64,000 bases of DNA from Dromiciops gliroides (lineage: Eukaryota; Chordata; Mammalia; Microbiotheria; Microbiotheriidae): NCBI RefSeq assembly GCF_019393635.1, contig NC_057864.1, forward strand, positions 482,538,117-482,602,116, given 5' to 3'. Position numbers and translations under genes: made by a program. Shown piece by piece: positions 1 to 11,822 of the stretch (its first letter is position 1; each line of letters starts with the position of its first letter). Under the pieces are notes generated by a model. It saw only the letters and a program-made list of their open reading frames with translations. It ran no database searches and was not told the origin of the DNA.

Positions 1-99
1 ATACTACTACCGCTTCTACCACCATCTTTGGGCTTTAATTCAGCCTGAGGTTCTTTCCTGCCATAATTTTTTTTGAATCCTGACTCACCCAATGTCCTA

Positions 100-430
100 A
101 TTCCCTCACACATACCATGCCCACCCCAGCTTTGCTTTATCTGTACAAGTCATAGATAAAAACATTAAGCAGTAGAGGGCCAAGAATTGATCCTTGGGAT
201 CCTCCTCTGTAGCCAAGCTGACAACAACTACTGATGACCACTCTTTGGGTCTGACCACCCAGCTACTTACTGGATGATTCTCTAGCCAAGGTGTTTGTTT
301 CTCTCTCTCTCTCTCTCTCTCTCTTTCTCCAGCTTTTCCACAAGAATACCACAAGAGTTTTGTCAAAGGTTTTGCTAAAATCTAGGCAAACTTGATCAAT
401 AGTATTCTCCTTGTCTATAGGTCTAGGAAT
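100..430 (-). mobile_element. CR1/L3-type LINE reverse-transcriptase remnant
   Basis: Read on the minus strand, fragments of a CR1-clade RT are visible in order: LDFSKTFDK (near 395), a QTQRVVISS piece (near 245) and GSQGSILGPLLLNVFIYDL (about 205-145), the usual GVPQGSVLGP block. The frame is interrupted by a (CT)n run at 300-326 and by shifts, so it is dead. Confidence 0.75.

Positions 431-1064
431 ACTGTGGGTTGGTTGGGCACAGTCTGTTCTTGATGGAGCCAAGTTGGGTCTTTGGGATCCCCTTCTCCTC
501 TTCTAGATGGTGGCTCACCCTTCCTTTCATATTCCATGCTAGGACTTTGCCAGGAATTGAAGTCAAGCTCCGTGTTCCATAGTCCATCTACTTCCCATTT
601 CCCATTCTCCATGATCTTTCAGAGATCAATGACAGATTCTCAATAATCACAGCAACAACTTTTGGTGTGAGGATGGAGACAGCTGGGCCTGGTGACATGA
701 ACTCATCCGAGGCACAGAGATGCTTTCTTACTAACTCCCTTTTGGCCATTTGGATTCTAGTCTCTTTCCAGCCCTAAGATTATTGTCCTTGGCAGAGAAA
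801 AGGATCTGCAGAACAGCCCAGTAGCCTGGCACCATCGCCTTCTCTCAGTTCTTGTTCATCATGGTCCCTTTGCACTCCATCCAGCTAGCCTCCTGGGCCA
901 TATGGACATCTGCCCTGCTGATGCTTGCTTCTGCCCACTAAGAGAACAGTGCCCTCTGACCTGTCTAGACCTCCAGAGGGTTCTATGATTCCCAGAGTAG
1001 TTAGCTTCAAAACTACCATCCTGGGGCTGGGCTGCCTTGACCAGTGAGTGAGAAGGCAGAACAT
431..1064. other. No gene seen
   Basis: Unremarkable sequence; the first 200 bases may continue the CR1/L3 relic. No splice-supported coding exon or RNA gene recognised. Confidence 0.5.

Positions 1065-1290
1065 CAGAGTGAAGAGCGTCAGCTTTGGTGTCCTGAAGAA
1101 CTGCATTTGAATCCTGCCGCAGTCTTTACAAGTTACATGACTCTAGGTGAGCTATTTAACCCCTGTGCCTGAGTTTCATCATGTGTAAAATGGAATAGTA
1201 ACAACACCTACTTTATAGGGTTGTTGTGAGGATTAAATGAGATAGCACATGTAAATCAAACCATAAAGAACCATATCAATGCTGGCTAGT
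1065..1290 (+). mobile_element. MIR SINE
   Basis: Diverged MIR in sense orientation: 'tttgaatcctgccgcag', 'gagctatttaacccctgtgcc', 'catgtgtaaaatgg', then the 3' segment 'agggttgttgtgaggatta'. Confidence 0.8.

Positions 1291-1345
1291 TTTATTATTG
1301 TTCATTATATCTTATTTTATTTTATTTTATTTATTTTTTGGGGGG

Positions 1346-1475
1346 TGAGGCAATGGGGGTTAAGTGACTTGCCCAGGGTCACACAGCTTGTGTCAAGTGT
1401 CTGAGGCTGGATTTGAACTCAGGTCCTCCTGAATCCAAGGCTAGTGCTTTATCCACTGCGCCACCTAGCTGCCCC
1346..1475 (-). mobile_element. SINE-A, antisense
   Basis: Nearly full-length copy ending in 'cacctagctgcccc' with the usual 'gacttgcccagggtcacac' core. Preceded by a (TTTTA)n-like tail at 1310-1335. Confidence 0.92.

Positions 1476-2640
1476 TCACACTGCTTTTGGAAAGGTATCC
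1501 ATCAACTGCCCTGTATCTCCCTCACCGATCTAAGCTGTGTCCTTGACTATAAACTCCATAAAATCTGCATTCCTGGTGCTTAGCACAAAGCCAACACTAG
1601 GTAAATGTTTTCTATTCATTCATTTCCTCCTTCCTTCCTTCCTTCTTTCCTTCTATCCCAAGCAGTGATTGTGTATATTCTTTGGCTGTCCTTTCTTTTC
1701 CTAATAAAGAACACAATACCTCTGGGAAGTAGGAACAGCCTGTATTTAAATTTTTAAAGAAGTCATGTTATCCCAGGTACAGAACCGAACACACAGGCTT
1801 GAACTGGTTCCTTTACATTCGATCCTGACGTGCTTTACACCAAACCTCCTTTCTTTCCTCCCAAATCAGCTGTTCTCCCATCACTGCTCCCTCTGTTAAT
1901 GGAGTCATGATTCCCAGCCATTGATATTACAATCCCAGAATCCTCTTTAACTCCTTTCTCTCCCCTGCCCACCAAGTTTGACCAGCTGCACAGTCCCATC
2001 CATTTCACTGGGGCATCTGTCCTTGCATCGGGTGTCCTCTCTCCTCCTCCCACCTTGACCATCTGAGTTCAGGTCTTCTTCTCTTCCTCGGACCACAAAA
2101 GGAGCTTCTTCAATGAAAAGGGAGTGTCAGGAAGAATGGGTGAAGGGGCACAACTGTAATACTTTCTGAGGTGGTTTTTGTTCTTCTCACTTACTTTGGG
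2201 TGAAGGGAAGGAAGGCTTTCCCAGTCACTCATTGACCAGTGATCACTTCAGGGAACATGGGTGGAACAAAAGCCCTCCAGAACTTCCTCCTAATTTGCTG
2301 AGAGTAAGGCTGGGATTGAGTAAAATACTCTTAGTTTTGGGGCCCTAGATGGACAAACCTCAAATCTCTTTGGGAGTTTTCTGAGAGTAAAAGGGGTATT
2401 CTTGGAAGGCACTAGGATGGACATGATAAATGGTAGGAGGGGACATGGAAAAGGGGGAGAGAGTGATAGGACCAAGGAAGGAGAAAGTGAATTAGGGATG
2501 AGGCAATACTCTCTCTTTCAAAAGCGGGTGGGGGGGGGGGGCGTGGAGCACAGGGAAGTCTCAGGGACCAAGAAAGCTCGGGCCCTAAGGGGACTGTTTT
2601 TTGGTTTGGCTTTTGAGCCACACTTGCGATTTCATTGGCT
1476..2640. other. No gene seen
   Basis: Contains a (TTCC)n-like run at 1627-1655 and a G-run at 2528-2541. Several open frames of 60-98 codons have no family resemblance and no splice context. Confidence 0.5.

Positions 2641-2647
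2641 TAGAGCA

Positions 2648-2808
2648 ATAGTGTCAAAATCAAATAGAAAATGGGCCACTAAACAGCCTGTATATTGACT
2701 TAGAAAACCACATATTAATATTATCTCTGTTTTATTGTATTCTTATTTATTTTGTTAAGTATTTCCCAATTGCATTTAAATCTGGTTGGGTCCTAGAGTT
2801 TGACACCT
2648..2808. mobile_element. Short terminal-inverted-repeat element (hAT-like MITE)
   Basis: Begins 'gtgtcaaaatcaaat' and ends 'agagtttgacacc', which are inverted copies of each other. The interior matches a second copy at 15888-16050 ('gacttagaaaa(c/t)cac', 'ttttgttaa(g/a)tat'). The TIR start resembles Charlie-type hAT ends, but the family name is not certain. Confidence 0.65.

Positions 2809-3012
2809 GAAGGAAGAAACACACCTTTTACCTCTGCTGACTGACCCTGCTCAGTCACTTTCCCCCTGGGAAGGGAGCCTGGGGCATGGAGAGAGAGCTC
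2901 AGACAACCAGTCCAGAATGCCCTGGAGGCTGGATTTGAACCCAGGGCTTCCCAACTCCAAGGCCAACTCTCTCTTCACTCTCCCTTGCTGACTTCACTTT
3001 GGAGTTCTGACA

Positions 3013-3172
3013 TTATTATTATTATTTTTTTTTTTGGTGAGGCAATTGGGGTTAAGTGACTTGCCCAGGGTCACACAGCTAGTAAGTGCTAAGTGTCTGA
3101 GGTCAGATTTGAACTCAGGTCCTCCTGAATCCAGAGCCAGTGCTTTATCCACTGCGCCACCTAGCTGCCTCA
3013..3172 (-). mobile_element. SINE-A, antisense, with TSD
   Basis: Body from the poly-T at 3025 to 'cacctagctgcc'. TSD agttctgaca at 3003-3012 and about 3173-3182. Confidence 0.92.

Positions 3173-3182
3173 AGTTCTGACA

Positions 3183-3345
3183 CTTTCAAAGTTACAGGAT
3201 CATAGATTTAGAGCTCAAAGGCCCCAAATCATTCAAGAGGCAGAGACACAGGGAGGTTACATCCCTTGTCAAGGTCACATGGGCAAAGTCCAGGTCCTCT
3301 GATTTGAAGGCCAAGGAGCTAGTGAACCAAAGAACTCTCAGGAGC
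3183..3345 (-). mobile_element. MIR-type SINE, antisense
   Basis: 'ggatcatagatttagagct' ... 'gaggcagagacacagggaggtta' ... 'caaggtcaca' is the reverse complement of an old CORE-SINE. Confidence 0.65.

Positions 3346-3594
3346 AGTTATGCGGCGGGGCCCTCCGAAGCCTCCTAACTGAAAGACAACATGATCAGGA
3401 ATCAGGCTAGTCCTGGGTCTGCATCTATAAAACCATGACTGGGAAAGGTTCTCTCTGCTCTCCCCCCCCCATGAGAGGCCCGACCAGACACCCAGCTGGG
3501 GACCTTCAATAATCTTCCAAGGTTCCTTTCTACAATACGTGTACCCAGTTCTAACATTTGAATTCCAATTTTACATGTCAGAACATTCGAGCAA

Positions 3595-3972
3595 TCTACC
3601 AGGGTTTATTAAGTACTTTCTAGGTGTCAAGGTGCTAAGGGTGCTAGGCACTGGGGATAGAAGAACAAGGGAGAAAAGCCTGTCCTCAAGGAGGCTTCCA
3701 TTTCAAGGGATGGACAGTCCCTTCAGAAGGGAAGGCAAGCCTGCAGAGGATGGCCTTGGGAGCTGAGTCGGGAAGGAAGCTGGGGATCCTGAGGAGAAGC
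3801 TTCCAGTCAAGAGAGTCGGTGCTGAGGCTCTAAGGTGGCAGAGGCTGTATCGTGTTTAAGAGGCAGCAGAGAAGTGCATGGAGAATAATGTCTAAGGAGC
3901 CTGGAGAGAGAGAGGCGCTAGGACGGGAAGAGCTTTGAATGCTAACTAGAGGAGTATGGATTTGATCCTAAG

Positions 3973-4021
<49 letters not shown>

Positions 4022-4195
4022 CGCGCTCGAGCGTGCACGGTAACAGGGTCAGATGTGACCTTTGAGAAGATCCCTTTGGGAGTCTGGGGAGGAAAGATTA
4101 GATCCTGGAAAGACTAGAGACAGGGAGACAGGGTTAGAAGGCTGGACGTTGTGGCCAAACAAACAAGATTTAGCAGTTGAATGGACACATGGTAT
3595..4195 (-). mobile_element. L2 LINE 3' half, antisense, split by (GT)n
   Basis: 'ctaggcactggggatag', 'tcctcaaggaggcttcca', 'gggaagagctttgaatgc' and 'gagaagatccctttggg' follow in the order of an antisense L2 ORF2/3' region. A (GT)n tract at 3976-4019 interrupts it. 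Confidence 0.7.
3976..4019. repeat. (GT)n microsatellite
   Basis: About 21 uninterrupted GT units, followed by a mixed purine/pyrimidine alternation gctcgcgctcgagcgtgc. Confidence 0.98.

Positions 4196-4202
4196 AAGCT
4201 GG

Positions 4203-4392
4203 GATCATAGATCTGGAGTGGGAGGTGACGTCAGGAGCCATTTGATCCAACCCTCTCCTTTGACACGTGGAAAAGTTGAGGCCCGGAGAAGCTAGACTTG
4301 CCCAAGGTCACATAGGTAGTAAGTGGCAGGATTTGAACCCAAGTCCTCTGATTCCAAACCCATTGTGCTCGCTGTACCTGCCTGCCTCTTTG
4203..4392 (-). mobile_element. MIR-type SINE, antisense
   Basis: 'gggatcatagatctggagt' ... 'aaaagttgaggcccggagaa' ... 'cttgcccaaggtcacata' ... 'caggatttgaacccaagtcc'; a well-preserved antisense copy. Confidence 0.85.

Positions 4393-4530
4393 GGCCGAGG
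4401 CTAGAGCATTTCTCAGCCCTTTTTAGTCCTTGGCAGTCTGTCTGTGTCTTTACTGGACCACAAGCAGGGAATTTCCCATCCTCTTCCCAAACCTATCCAT
4501 GATGTTACTCCCAACTACAGCTCACACACA

Positions 4531-4532
4531 AG

Positions 4533-4603
<71 letters not shown>

Positions 4604-4604
4604 A
4531..4604. repeat. Compound (GACA)n(CA)n microsatellite
   Basis: About 10 GACA units pass directly into about 16 CA units, then a short degenerate CA tail. Confidence 0.97.

Positions 4605-4659
4605 AACACACAATCCAGTCTTTCTACTTTCCTTCACACGATCTCCATAGAAAACACTG

Positions 4660-4925
4660 GAAAGAGAACAGAGAATTCCTTTAGGTGTCAGCTCAAATGT
4701 TACATGAGGTCTCTCTTATCTCCCCAGTTGCTAATTACTCCTCCCCCACCCCCAATGTACTGGATATTTGAGTATGTTTTGACTTTGCTGCATACGTGTT
4801 GTTTCCCCGACAGAATAAGCTACTTGAGGGATGGGGCTGTTTTGTTTTTGGCTTTGTGTCTCCAGCAACTCCCAGGTAGGTGTGCATCAGCGGGTGCTTA
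4901 ATAAATGCTCATTATAATGAATGGA
4660..4925 (+). mobile_element. L2 LINE 3' end
   Basis: 'ggtgtcagctcaaatgttac', 'aagctacttgagggatgggg' and 'gtgcttaataaatgctca' are the usual end of L2 in sense orientation. Confidence 0.8.

Positions 4926-5586
4926 TTTGGAGAGTCAGAACATCTCATTCAACACATACGTCTTCAAGATACAATGTACACAGTGCCAAAGCAAGACTGG
5001 TTATTTTATTTGAACTGAAGGGCTGGACTAAGACAAATACAGTTTAAGAGAGTGATTAAAAGTTTGTAAAGGAAACTCCCTAGAGCTTAGCAGGGGCCCC
5101 AACTGGTGTTCCCCTGACAACAGTTTCCTCCAAGCTGTGATCTGTAAGCTTAAACTTGGTTTCTTCCTTCAATTTATGAGTTGATTTACTAATATTGAAA
5201 TTCAAATGAAATCTCATGGGATCATAAATGCTTATTATGCTAAGTAGTATGGGAGATTTAAAAAAAAGGTCTCATTCATTTACAGATGAGTTTTCATTTA
5301 ATTAATTTTCATTTAAACAGCAAAACAAACATCCTTCATCACTCAAGTGAACATCTCTATTTTAATAAGGGGGAAAAGGACGTTGAAGGAGTTTTAATAG
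5401 ACTGCAACGCAATATAAGCCAGCACGGGAATTGCATGGTAGCCCCAGGAGCCCAACAAATCTTAGGCTGCCTCGAGAAATCTGCCATCCAGGAGATGAGA
5501 GACAATCACCCTGTTCCATTCTGTTCTGATGGAGCCACCAATGTGTTGGCTTCTGGGGTCTAGGAGGAGCAAATGGAAAGGTATTT
4926..5586. other. No gene seen
   Basis: AT-rich sequence without a recognised repeat or exon. Confidence 0.45.

Positions 5587-5601
5587 AAAAGCTGGTCTGT
5601 G

Positions 5602-5745
5602 GGGGCAGCTAGGTGGCACAGTGGATAGAGCACCGGCCCTGGAGTCAGGAGGACCTGAGTTCAAATCTTGCCTCAGACACTTAACACTAGCTGCGTGACC
5701 CTGGGCAAGTCACTTAAACCCAATTGCCTCACCAAAAAAAAAAAA
5602..5745 (+). mobile_element. SINE-A, full length, with 15-bp TSD
   Basis: Starts gggggcagctaggtggcac and ends in 'caattgcctcacc' plus poly-A. Perfect TSD aaaagctggtctgtg at 5587-5601 and 5746-5760. 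Confidence 0.96.

Positions 5746-5829
5746 AAAAGCTGGTCTGTGATCAGTCGATCAGTCAAGGACAGATTGGATGGTGAGGGGA
5801 CACCAAGGCCCATCATATGAGGAGGAAAT

Positions 5830-6150
5830 GAGGGAGTGTGGAACACGTTCTGCCTAGAGAAGAAAAGACTTAACAGAAGCAGGATGAGCACTCGCACACT
5901 TCAGGGCTTGCTCTGCTTGGCCTCAAAAGGCATGACTGGCACCAGTGGGTGGAGATCACTGGAAGGCAGACTTACAGGGACAGAAGGCTGGAGCTGTGCC
6001 CACATGCACTGGGGGTTTCAGGAATCAGCGTGTGCTTCCTGAAGGTCTTCAAGAAGAGGCTGATTTGGGGGATACTGGAGAAAGGATTTCTACTTCAGGC
6101 TGGAGTTGGGCTAGGTGACTTCTGAGGCCCCTTCCTCCCATGAATGAAAA
5830..6150 (+). mobile_element. CR1/L3 LINE 3' end
   Basis: 'cttgctctgcttggcctc', 'ggcagacttacagg', 'gaaggtcttcaagaagagg' and 'gggctaggtgacttctgag' match the 3' region of L3/CR1 elements in sense orientation. 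Confidence 0.75.

Positions 6151-6239
6151 GACGGAAGGAGCATGATCTTGTGCCAGGCTCTGGGATGAGAGCAGTGGTA
6201 CAGAGAAGAGCCTCTCTATTGTATTTAGGACCCGCTTGA

Positions 6240-6740
6240 CACCAAGCGCCCTTCACATGCTGGCTCTATCTCCAGCTCCAGCCCCTTCCCCAAATTGGCC
6301 TGCTGCCTGATTCCTTTGGGGCCTTGACAACGGCCGGATGTCTCCCAGGCTGCCAGAACCTTGTGGGATCCCTGGCTTCCTTCAAGACTCAGCTCCAGCA
6401 AGAGAGGGTTTTCTCATTCCCTGATACTGCTAACATTGACACCCCCCCCCCCGCCCCAATCCTTCTTGGTTCTCTGCTATATGCTTTGTGTATACCTCTA
6501 GGAGTGCAGGTGGTCTCCCCCTTCAGAATTTAGGCTCTTAGGGGCAGCTAGATGGTGTAGTGGTTAAAGCACCGGCCCTGGATTCAGAAGTACCTGAGTT
6601 CAAATCCGGCCTCAGACACTTGACACTGTGTGACCCTGGGCAAGTCACTTAACCCCCATTGCCTGCAAAAAAACCCAAACAAACAAAAAGAATTTAAGCT
6701 CTTGAGGGAGATGCCCTTTCCACCTTTTCTTTGTCACTCC
6240..6740 (+). 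mobile_element. L2 LINE 3' end, interrupted by SINE-A
   Basis: 'gacaacggccggatgtc', 'cttcaagactcagctccag' and '(t)aagctcttgagggagatg' are L2 3' sequence. A SINE-A splits it at 6540-6688. Confidence 0.75.
6540..6688 (+). mobile_element. SINE-A inserted in L2, with TSD
   Basis: Starts ggggcagctagatggtg with tail 'cattgcctgcaaaaaaacc'. TSD agaatttaggctctt at 6525-6539 and agaatttaagctctt at 6689-6703 (14 of 15 match). It lacks the 'acttactagc' segment. Confidence 0.95.

Positions 6741-7019
6741 AATATGGGTATTCGGGGAGGGTTAGCACCTTTGGCGTTTGGGGGCTGCTCATCCACCTTT
6801 GGAGTCCACTTGTCACCGAATTTTCACCTGTAGCTCCATGCAGTTGTAGTGTCTGCAGTGGCCACACCCGGGTAAACCGTGGGCAGACAGATTAAACCAG
6901 GCTGAGGGTAACCGACAGGACAGGGAGAGAGCTGCTCCCAAGCACGTGAAGACTTTCTCCCATGGAATGGAAGGATGAGAACAATTTGTTCCATTAGCCA
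7001 TGAAGGCAGCCCAAGCAGG

Positions 7020-7195
7020 TGGTGTGCAGTACTCAGGGCTCGGTCAGGCATCGTAGGTGCCAAGGTCATCCGCTGCATCTGGAGCCATCGTTGCCCTGCC
7101 ACTGAACGGTGATGCCACCGGAAGATGATGATGGCTTTGTGCGACGCTGCCTGACTTAAATGCAATTCGTATGCAAGTCATGACTTCCCCTGCAA
7020..7195 (+). mobile_element. SINE-B 3' portion
   Basis: 'gacttaaatgcaattcgtat' followed by 'gcaagtcatgac' matches the tail of the fuller SINE-B at 51590. Diverged and 5'-truncated. Confidence 0.6.

Positions 7196-7284
7196 AGTTA
7201 CTGGTCCTCGCCGAGCACAGAATAAGTGCTTAATCAATGTTTGTGGACTGATGGGTGAGTTACTACAAGCCAGGGGAGTTTGTA

Positions 7285-7372
7285 GCGTAGAAGAAAGTGG
7301 CAAACCACTCCAGTGTTGTTGTCAAGGGAACATGAAGAGTCAGACAAGACTGAAATGACTCAACAACAAAAG
7285..7372 (+). mobile_element. 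SINE-C 3' fragment
   Basis: 'gtggcaaaccactccagtg', 'atgaagagtcagacaagact' and 'gactcaacaacaa' are the end of the long CORE-SINE seen complete at 18266. Confidence 0.8.

Positions 7373-7423
7373 AGTTTATAGGAAAGGTTTCTCCAATTTT
7401 GCCAGGATATGGAATATGAATGA

Positions 7424-7935
7424 CAAGTCAAGTGAACAAGCACTTATTAAGCAACTCCTATTTGTCAGGTACTATGTTAAATGCTGAGGTTACAAAGAAA
7501 GGGAAACAAAAACCAAACCAAACAAACCTAGTCAGGGCTCTCCAGGGCCCTTATTTTGGTCTGATTTGTTTATTCAACAAATTTTTGTTGAACATCTATA
7601 AAGGAACAATCAATCAACAAACATTAAGCACCTACTAAATGCCCAAAACATGGAGGATAAAAAGACCAAAAAAAAGAAAAGAAAGTGTTTAAATGTTAAA
7701 GAGCAAAAAGGAGCATAGACAAAATAAATCCAGAGTGACTTTGTGTAGGGGAAGAGCACCAGCACCTGGGGAGGGCAGGAAAGGCTTCAGTGGTGATGTA
7801 GAGGGCAGAGTTTTTATGGAACCGAAAGGTTCCAAGAGGTGGAGGCCTGTGCTTTGAGGCAAAGGTGTGGGGGAGACACAAGACTAGGCGAGGGAGATAC
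7901 ACACTACAGAATGTTGTTGTTCCCACTGCATCTGT
7424..7935 (-). mobile_element. L2 LINE 3' region, antisense
   Basis: Two copies of the antisense L2 end ('caagcacttattaagcaact', 'caaacattaagcacctact') followed by 'aggaaaggcttcagtgg' and 'ggaaccgaaaggttcc'. Possibly two overlapping fragments. Confidence 0.6.

Positions 7936-8335
7936 CAATAAGACGCTCCAGGTTCCTCCAGGATACCAACCAAGGAGATTTGGAGGGCAGATGGATAAGC
8001 ATTTAAATCAATGCTCAACTCCATAAGACGGGGGTTTCAGAAGGCACACACACGTGGGAATGTTAATCAGTGAATGAAACGAGGAAATTGTTGGATGAAT
8101 AGAAATCAGACCCAGGGGCTGCCTGCCAGCTTGGAGGAAGGATTCCTTCTGCCTCCCCAATCTCATTCTGGGTTTTCCATCCCCCCTCAAAACAAAACAA
8201 ATGTCATTGGCAGCAAAGTTTACTTGAAGTGTCAATGCTTTCATTCATCTTACACAGTAGGTGCTTAATAAGTGTTTACTGATTGACTAATTGACCTTGA
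8301 GGCTCTGTGATGTTTGAATGACCAACCGTGTCTAT

Positions 8336-8339
<4 letters not shown>

Positions 8340-8368
<29 letters not shown>
8340..8368. repeat. (GT)n microsatellite
   Basis: About 14 GT units. A fragment of an L2 3' end ('gtaggtgcttaataagtg', near 8260) lies just upstream. Confidence 0.95.

Positions 8369-8369
<1 letters not shown>

Positions 8370-8374
8370 GGGTG

Positions 8375-9390
8375 GGGGCTCCCTATGCCGTTTGCAGTTG
8401 CAAACTCTGAAAGAGAAGGGACTGTGTTGGTTTAATCTGATACAAGCAAACCCAGAACAACACAATGCAAAGAAAACACATAATGGGTTTTTTGATCATG
8501 AATTCAGGCTCTGTGTGGAGAGCTCTGCCTGCATTCTGTCCAGGAGCCATGCCTACAGATGGCATGCCTTGGACAGTTTGGAGGCCCTGCAAGAACAGGG
8601 AGCCAGGCACACACCACTCATTCCCAGGAAGACACTTTCATCCTCGATTTGAATAAGAAAGAAACCTTCCCTCCTCACAGGATCTACCGAAGAGCAAACA
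8701 AAGAGCAAACGGGTTAATGTTTACCCACAGGCATTTCCCCCCCCCTTTTCAAGGAAGCTGAGGGAGGGACCTCGCAGGAATTTCCCCCATCAGGTGCCCG
8801 GTATCTGTGTGGGAGGTTCAGGCTGGGCTTGTTTTCACGTGATACCATTAAAAGGCTATGGGACACCAGGTGGTGTCTAGCAATAGGTCTGTACCTTGAA
8901 CTTCGGTTATGACACAGAGGAGAGAGTCAACTTTGTACAGAGCAGGAATTCTCCCCACCCCCGAGTCATTGGAGAAAAAGACATACCACTAATCCTTTGG
9001 CTAATATTGACCTGAGGCCAATTGCACAGACTGTCTATCTTCACTGAAACTTGTTTAAAGCTATTAGACAAAAAGATCCTTCCTCAAACCCTTTACATGA
9101 CTGGAAAAAAATGTGCAAAGGGAAAGTCTAGTCCTTGGTTTCACAACAATCACACTAAACGATTGTTCAGGATTCCTCTTGACATTTTCACAGACGGGAA
9201 GTCATTTGTTTTATGGTTCTGCTGTGTGTTTTGGTTTTTTTTTTAAAGAAAACCTTCAAAATAACTTGTCCTTTCTCTGGTGTGTGGTCACTTATGAAAC
9301 TACCTATATGAAACTAAGCAACTGAAAGCCAAAGAGTAATAGAGAATGTAAATAAAGAAGCAGGAATTTAGAGTGCCTACGTGGTGTCTG
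8375..9390. other. No gene seen
   Basis: Mostly non-repetitive by eye. Open frames up to 112 codons (8314-8652) lack family resemblance and begin inside the GT repeat. A candidate for comparison with other marsupials because repeats are sparse. Confidence 0.45.

Positions 9391-9396
9391 TCAGGG

Positions 9397-9485
9397 AAGT
9401 CTGTTAGAGAGACAGAAAGACAGAGAGACAGAGAGACAGACAGACAGAGACACAGAGTGACAGAGACAGAGAGACACAGCCACAC
9397..9485. repeat. (GACAGA)n-type satellite
   Basis: Imperfect array of gaca/gaga units: gagagacagaaagacagag and so on. Confidence 0.95.

Positions 9486-9639
9486 AGAGAGAACGTGTGT
9501 GTTTGTCATGGGGGGTGGGGCGGTGGAAAGGGAGAGGCTGAGTGGACCTCTGAAGCTGTTAGCACCTCAGTCCAGGCATTCCTTCCTTCAACAAATAGAG
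9601 ATGAAATGCCTACCACTTTATTCTCAAACTGGACATGTG

Positions 9640-9890
9640 CCCTGGGGCCCAGAACATGCCCTAACCCAATGCTCCATCCCTTTATCCCTCCTTGTGGTGT
9701 CTGTGCCCAGACTGACCCCTAGGCCTGGGATGCTCTTCCTCCTCCCTTTCAAGTCTTAGCCAGTCTGCAGAAGGCCCTCCCCCCTAGAAGCTGACATCCA
9801 GTCTACACAGTCTACTAAGTCCCTGTTTATGCACATGATCTCCTCCATTCAAATGTAACCTCCTTGAGGGCAGGGATTGCCATTTTTCTT
9640..9890 (+). mobile_element. L2 LINE 3' end
   Basis: 'ctgggatgctcttcctcc', 'ttcaagtcttagccag', 'taacctccttgagggcagg' in sense L2 order. Confidence 0.75.

Positions 9891-9894
9891 TATG

Positions 9895-10835
9895 CCTTAA
9901 TAAGGGGCAGATTGACTTCTCGGAGGGAAAGGAGAAGGACCCTGCCACCCCCTCCAGCTAGCCTCCTAAATCTGCCTTTCCTACATAAACCAAACACTTT
10001 AAAAACAATTTTCACCAGTTGCCTTCCCTTCCTCTCCTCCTATTCTCTTGCACTCTGGCTTCTGATCCCACTCCTCAGATGAGACAGTGTTCTCCTGGAT
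10101 GACTAAGTACAGGACCACTCCCAGGTGTGGCTGAAGTATGAACTGGAGAGATGAGTAAGTGTGAGATGGAGTTAGATAAAGCAGGGCTTTGGAGTCAAGA
10201 TGGTGAACTCAATACTGGACTTTGGGGAGGGAGTGGGACCTTGACGTGCACAGAGGAAAGCAACCAAGATCTTGGCAGAATGGAGAGAAATGTAAAAGGG
10301 GGGAACTGGGTGCTGAGTGATGATGGCAGAAGGAAGGGTCTGAAAATGGCTTTAAGGAGGAAGGGGGTCAGCTCTTCTTGGTCCTGTGTCATAAGGGGAA
10401 CAAGAGGAGGAGCAGACGGTCCACTCCAAGAGGATACCAGATGGGGTGTGTTGAGAAGAGAGCCTATTCTCCATGAAAACCAGAAGAGGGAAGGAATGTT
10501 GGAAAAGCTTTAAGATAAAAGAGTCTGTAAACAACAGAGGGTTTCAGAGAGCATGGTGGGGAAGGAAGGCAGAGGTACAGAGAACCTAGGGAGACATGGG
10601 GCCCAGTTTAAAGAAGTCAAGGAGCTATGGTCAGCACAGACCTTCCCTGGCTGATCTTACTAGTGGTTTCCCCAGGTCCCTGGATTCCGACCCTGCTAAA
10701 CCTGGGTGCTATGGGAGCCACGGGGCCGAGTGAACCAGATCGCTTACGGTCCACCAAGACAGGGCCAACCATGCCCTCATCCCTAACGTAAGAACCTGGG
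10801 TCAAAGGCTTGACCATCCACTGTGAGGCCTGGTTT
9895..10835. other. No gene seen
   Basis: Purine-rich 10150-10600 may be an old antisense L2 body, not certain. No exon recognised. Confidence 0.4.

Positions 10836-10837
10836 TT

Positions 10838-11060
10838 AGAAAGAGCCCTGAATTTGGAGCCTGAAGGCCTTGTTCTTTCCAGACCCAGATCATCCGATCT
10901 CGGTAGAACATTAAGCAAAGGTTCCCATCCCTGAGCCTCTGTTCATTGTTTGAAAAATGGGCATTATAACAATAACAACAATAATTGTATTACTGACCCA
11001 ATATGGCTGTTGAGAGGAAAGGACTTTGAAAACTACCAAGTAGGAACTAATATTAGTATG
10838..11060 (+). mobile_element. MIR SINE
   Basis: 'ctgaatttggagcctgaagg', 'gagcctctgttcattgtttg', 'aaaatgggcattataacaat' in sense order; core diverged. Confidence 0.65.

Positions 11061-11229
11061 AAGGTGCTCGGCATTTTCTTTAGTTTTACAAGTCATTAGG
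11101 AATTTTTTTCTAACTCATAAGCACCATGTTGGTATGCAGTCCGATAAGAGGCCTTAGAAAGTGGCTAGACAATGCTCATGGCTTTTCCCTCTCTTCTACA
11201 TCATAGCCATGATTTGTGGTCAATGGAGT

Positions 11230-11395
11230 TTTGGATGTGGGAGGCAGGAAAGGCTAGGTTCAAATCCTGCTTCAAATACTCCCTAGCTGTGTGATCCTGG
11301 GCAAGTCACTGACCCTCTTCGGGTCTGTTTTTTCATCTGTAAAATGAAAGGATCGGCCTTGACTTTAAACATTGGAGATTGAAATCTATAATCCT
11230..11395 (+). mobile_element. MIR SINE
   Basis: 'aggttcaaatcctgcttc', 'agctgtgtgatcctgggc', 'ttttcatctgtaaaatg' in order. Confidence 0.85.

Positions 11396-11660
11396 ATCAC
11401 CCTGCTCTATTTTCCCCTTAGATAGTGGCAGTGATTAGGACATAAACTAATTCCTTACATGCTTCTTTCCCCACCCTTTCCTTGTTCTTTCAAGGGGGGA
11501 AAGAAATCAGGATAGAGCCATGATGGAAAAAACAAAGTGTTGTGGGCCCAAAACCCTTAACCCCAAACCTGTACCCAGTTTCCCCCATAACAAAAGGGTG
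11601 TAGGATAGGAAAGGTTTTGCTAAACAAATCTGAAAAGGTCTGTATTAGGCAATCTTTCTC

Positions 11661-11810
11661 TCTCTCTCTCTCTTTTTTGGTGGGGCAATGAAGGTTAAGT
11701 GATTTGCCCAGGGTCACAAAGCTAGTGTCAAGTGTCTGAGGTCAGATTTGAACTCAGGTCCTCCTGAATCCAGGGCCGGTGCTTTATCCACTGCACCACC
11801 TAGCTGCCCC
11661..11810 (-). mobile_element. SINE-A, antisense, with TSD
   Basis: Body from the CT/T-rich tail to 'cacctagctgcccc'. TSD caatctttctc at 11650-11660 and from 11811. The tail is a (TC)n run rather than plain T. Confidence 0.94.

Positions 11811-11822
11811 CAATCTTTCTCT

Noticed and set aside
5602..5745. tRNA-like gene at the head of SINE-A copies
   Set aside because: The head may derive from a tRNA promoter, but no cloverleaf is visible and the unit is a SINE with TSD and A-tail.
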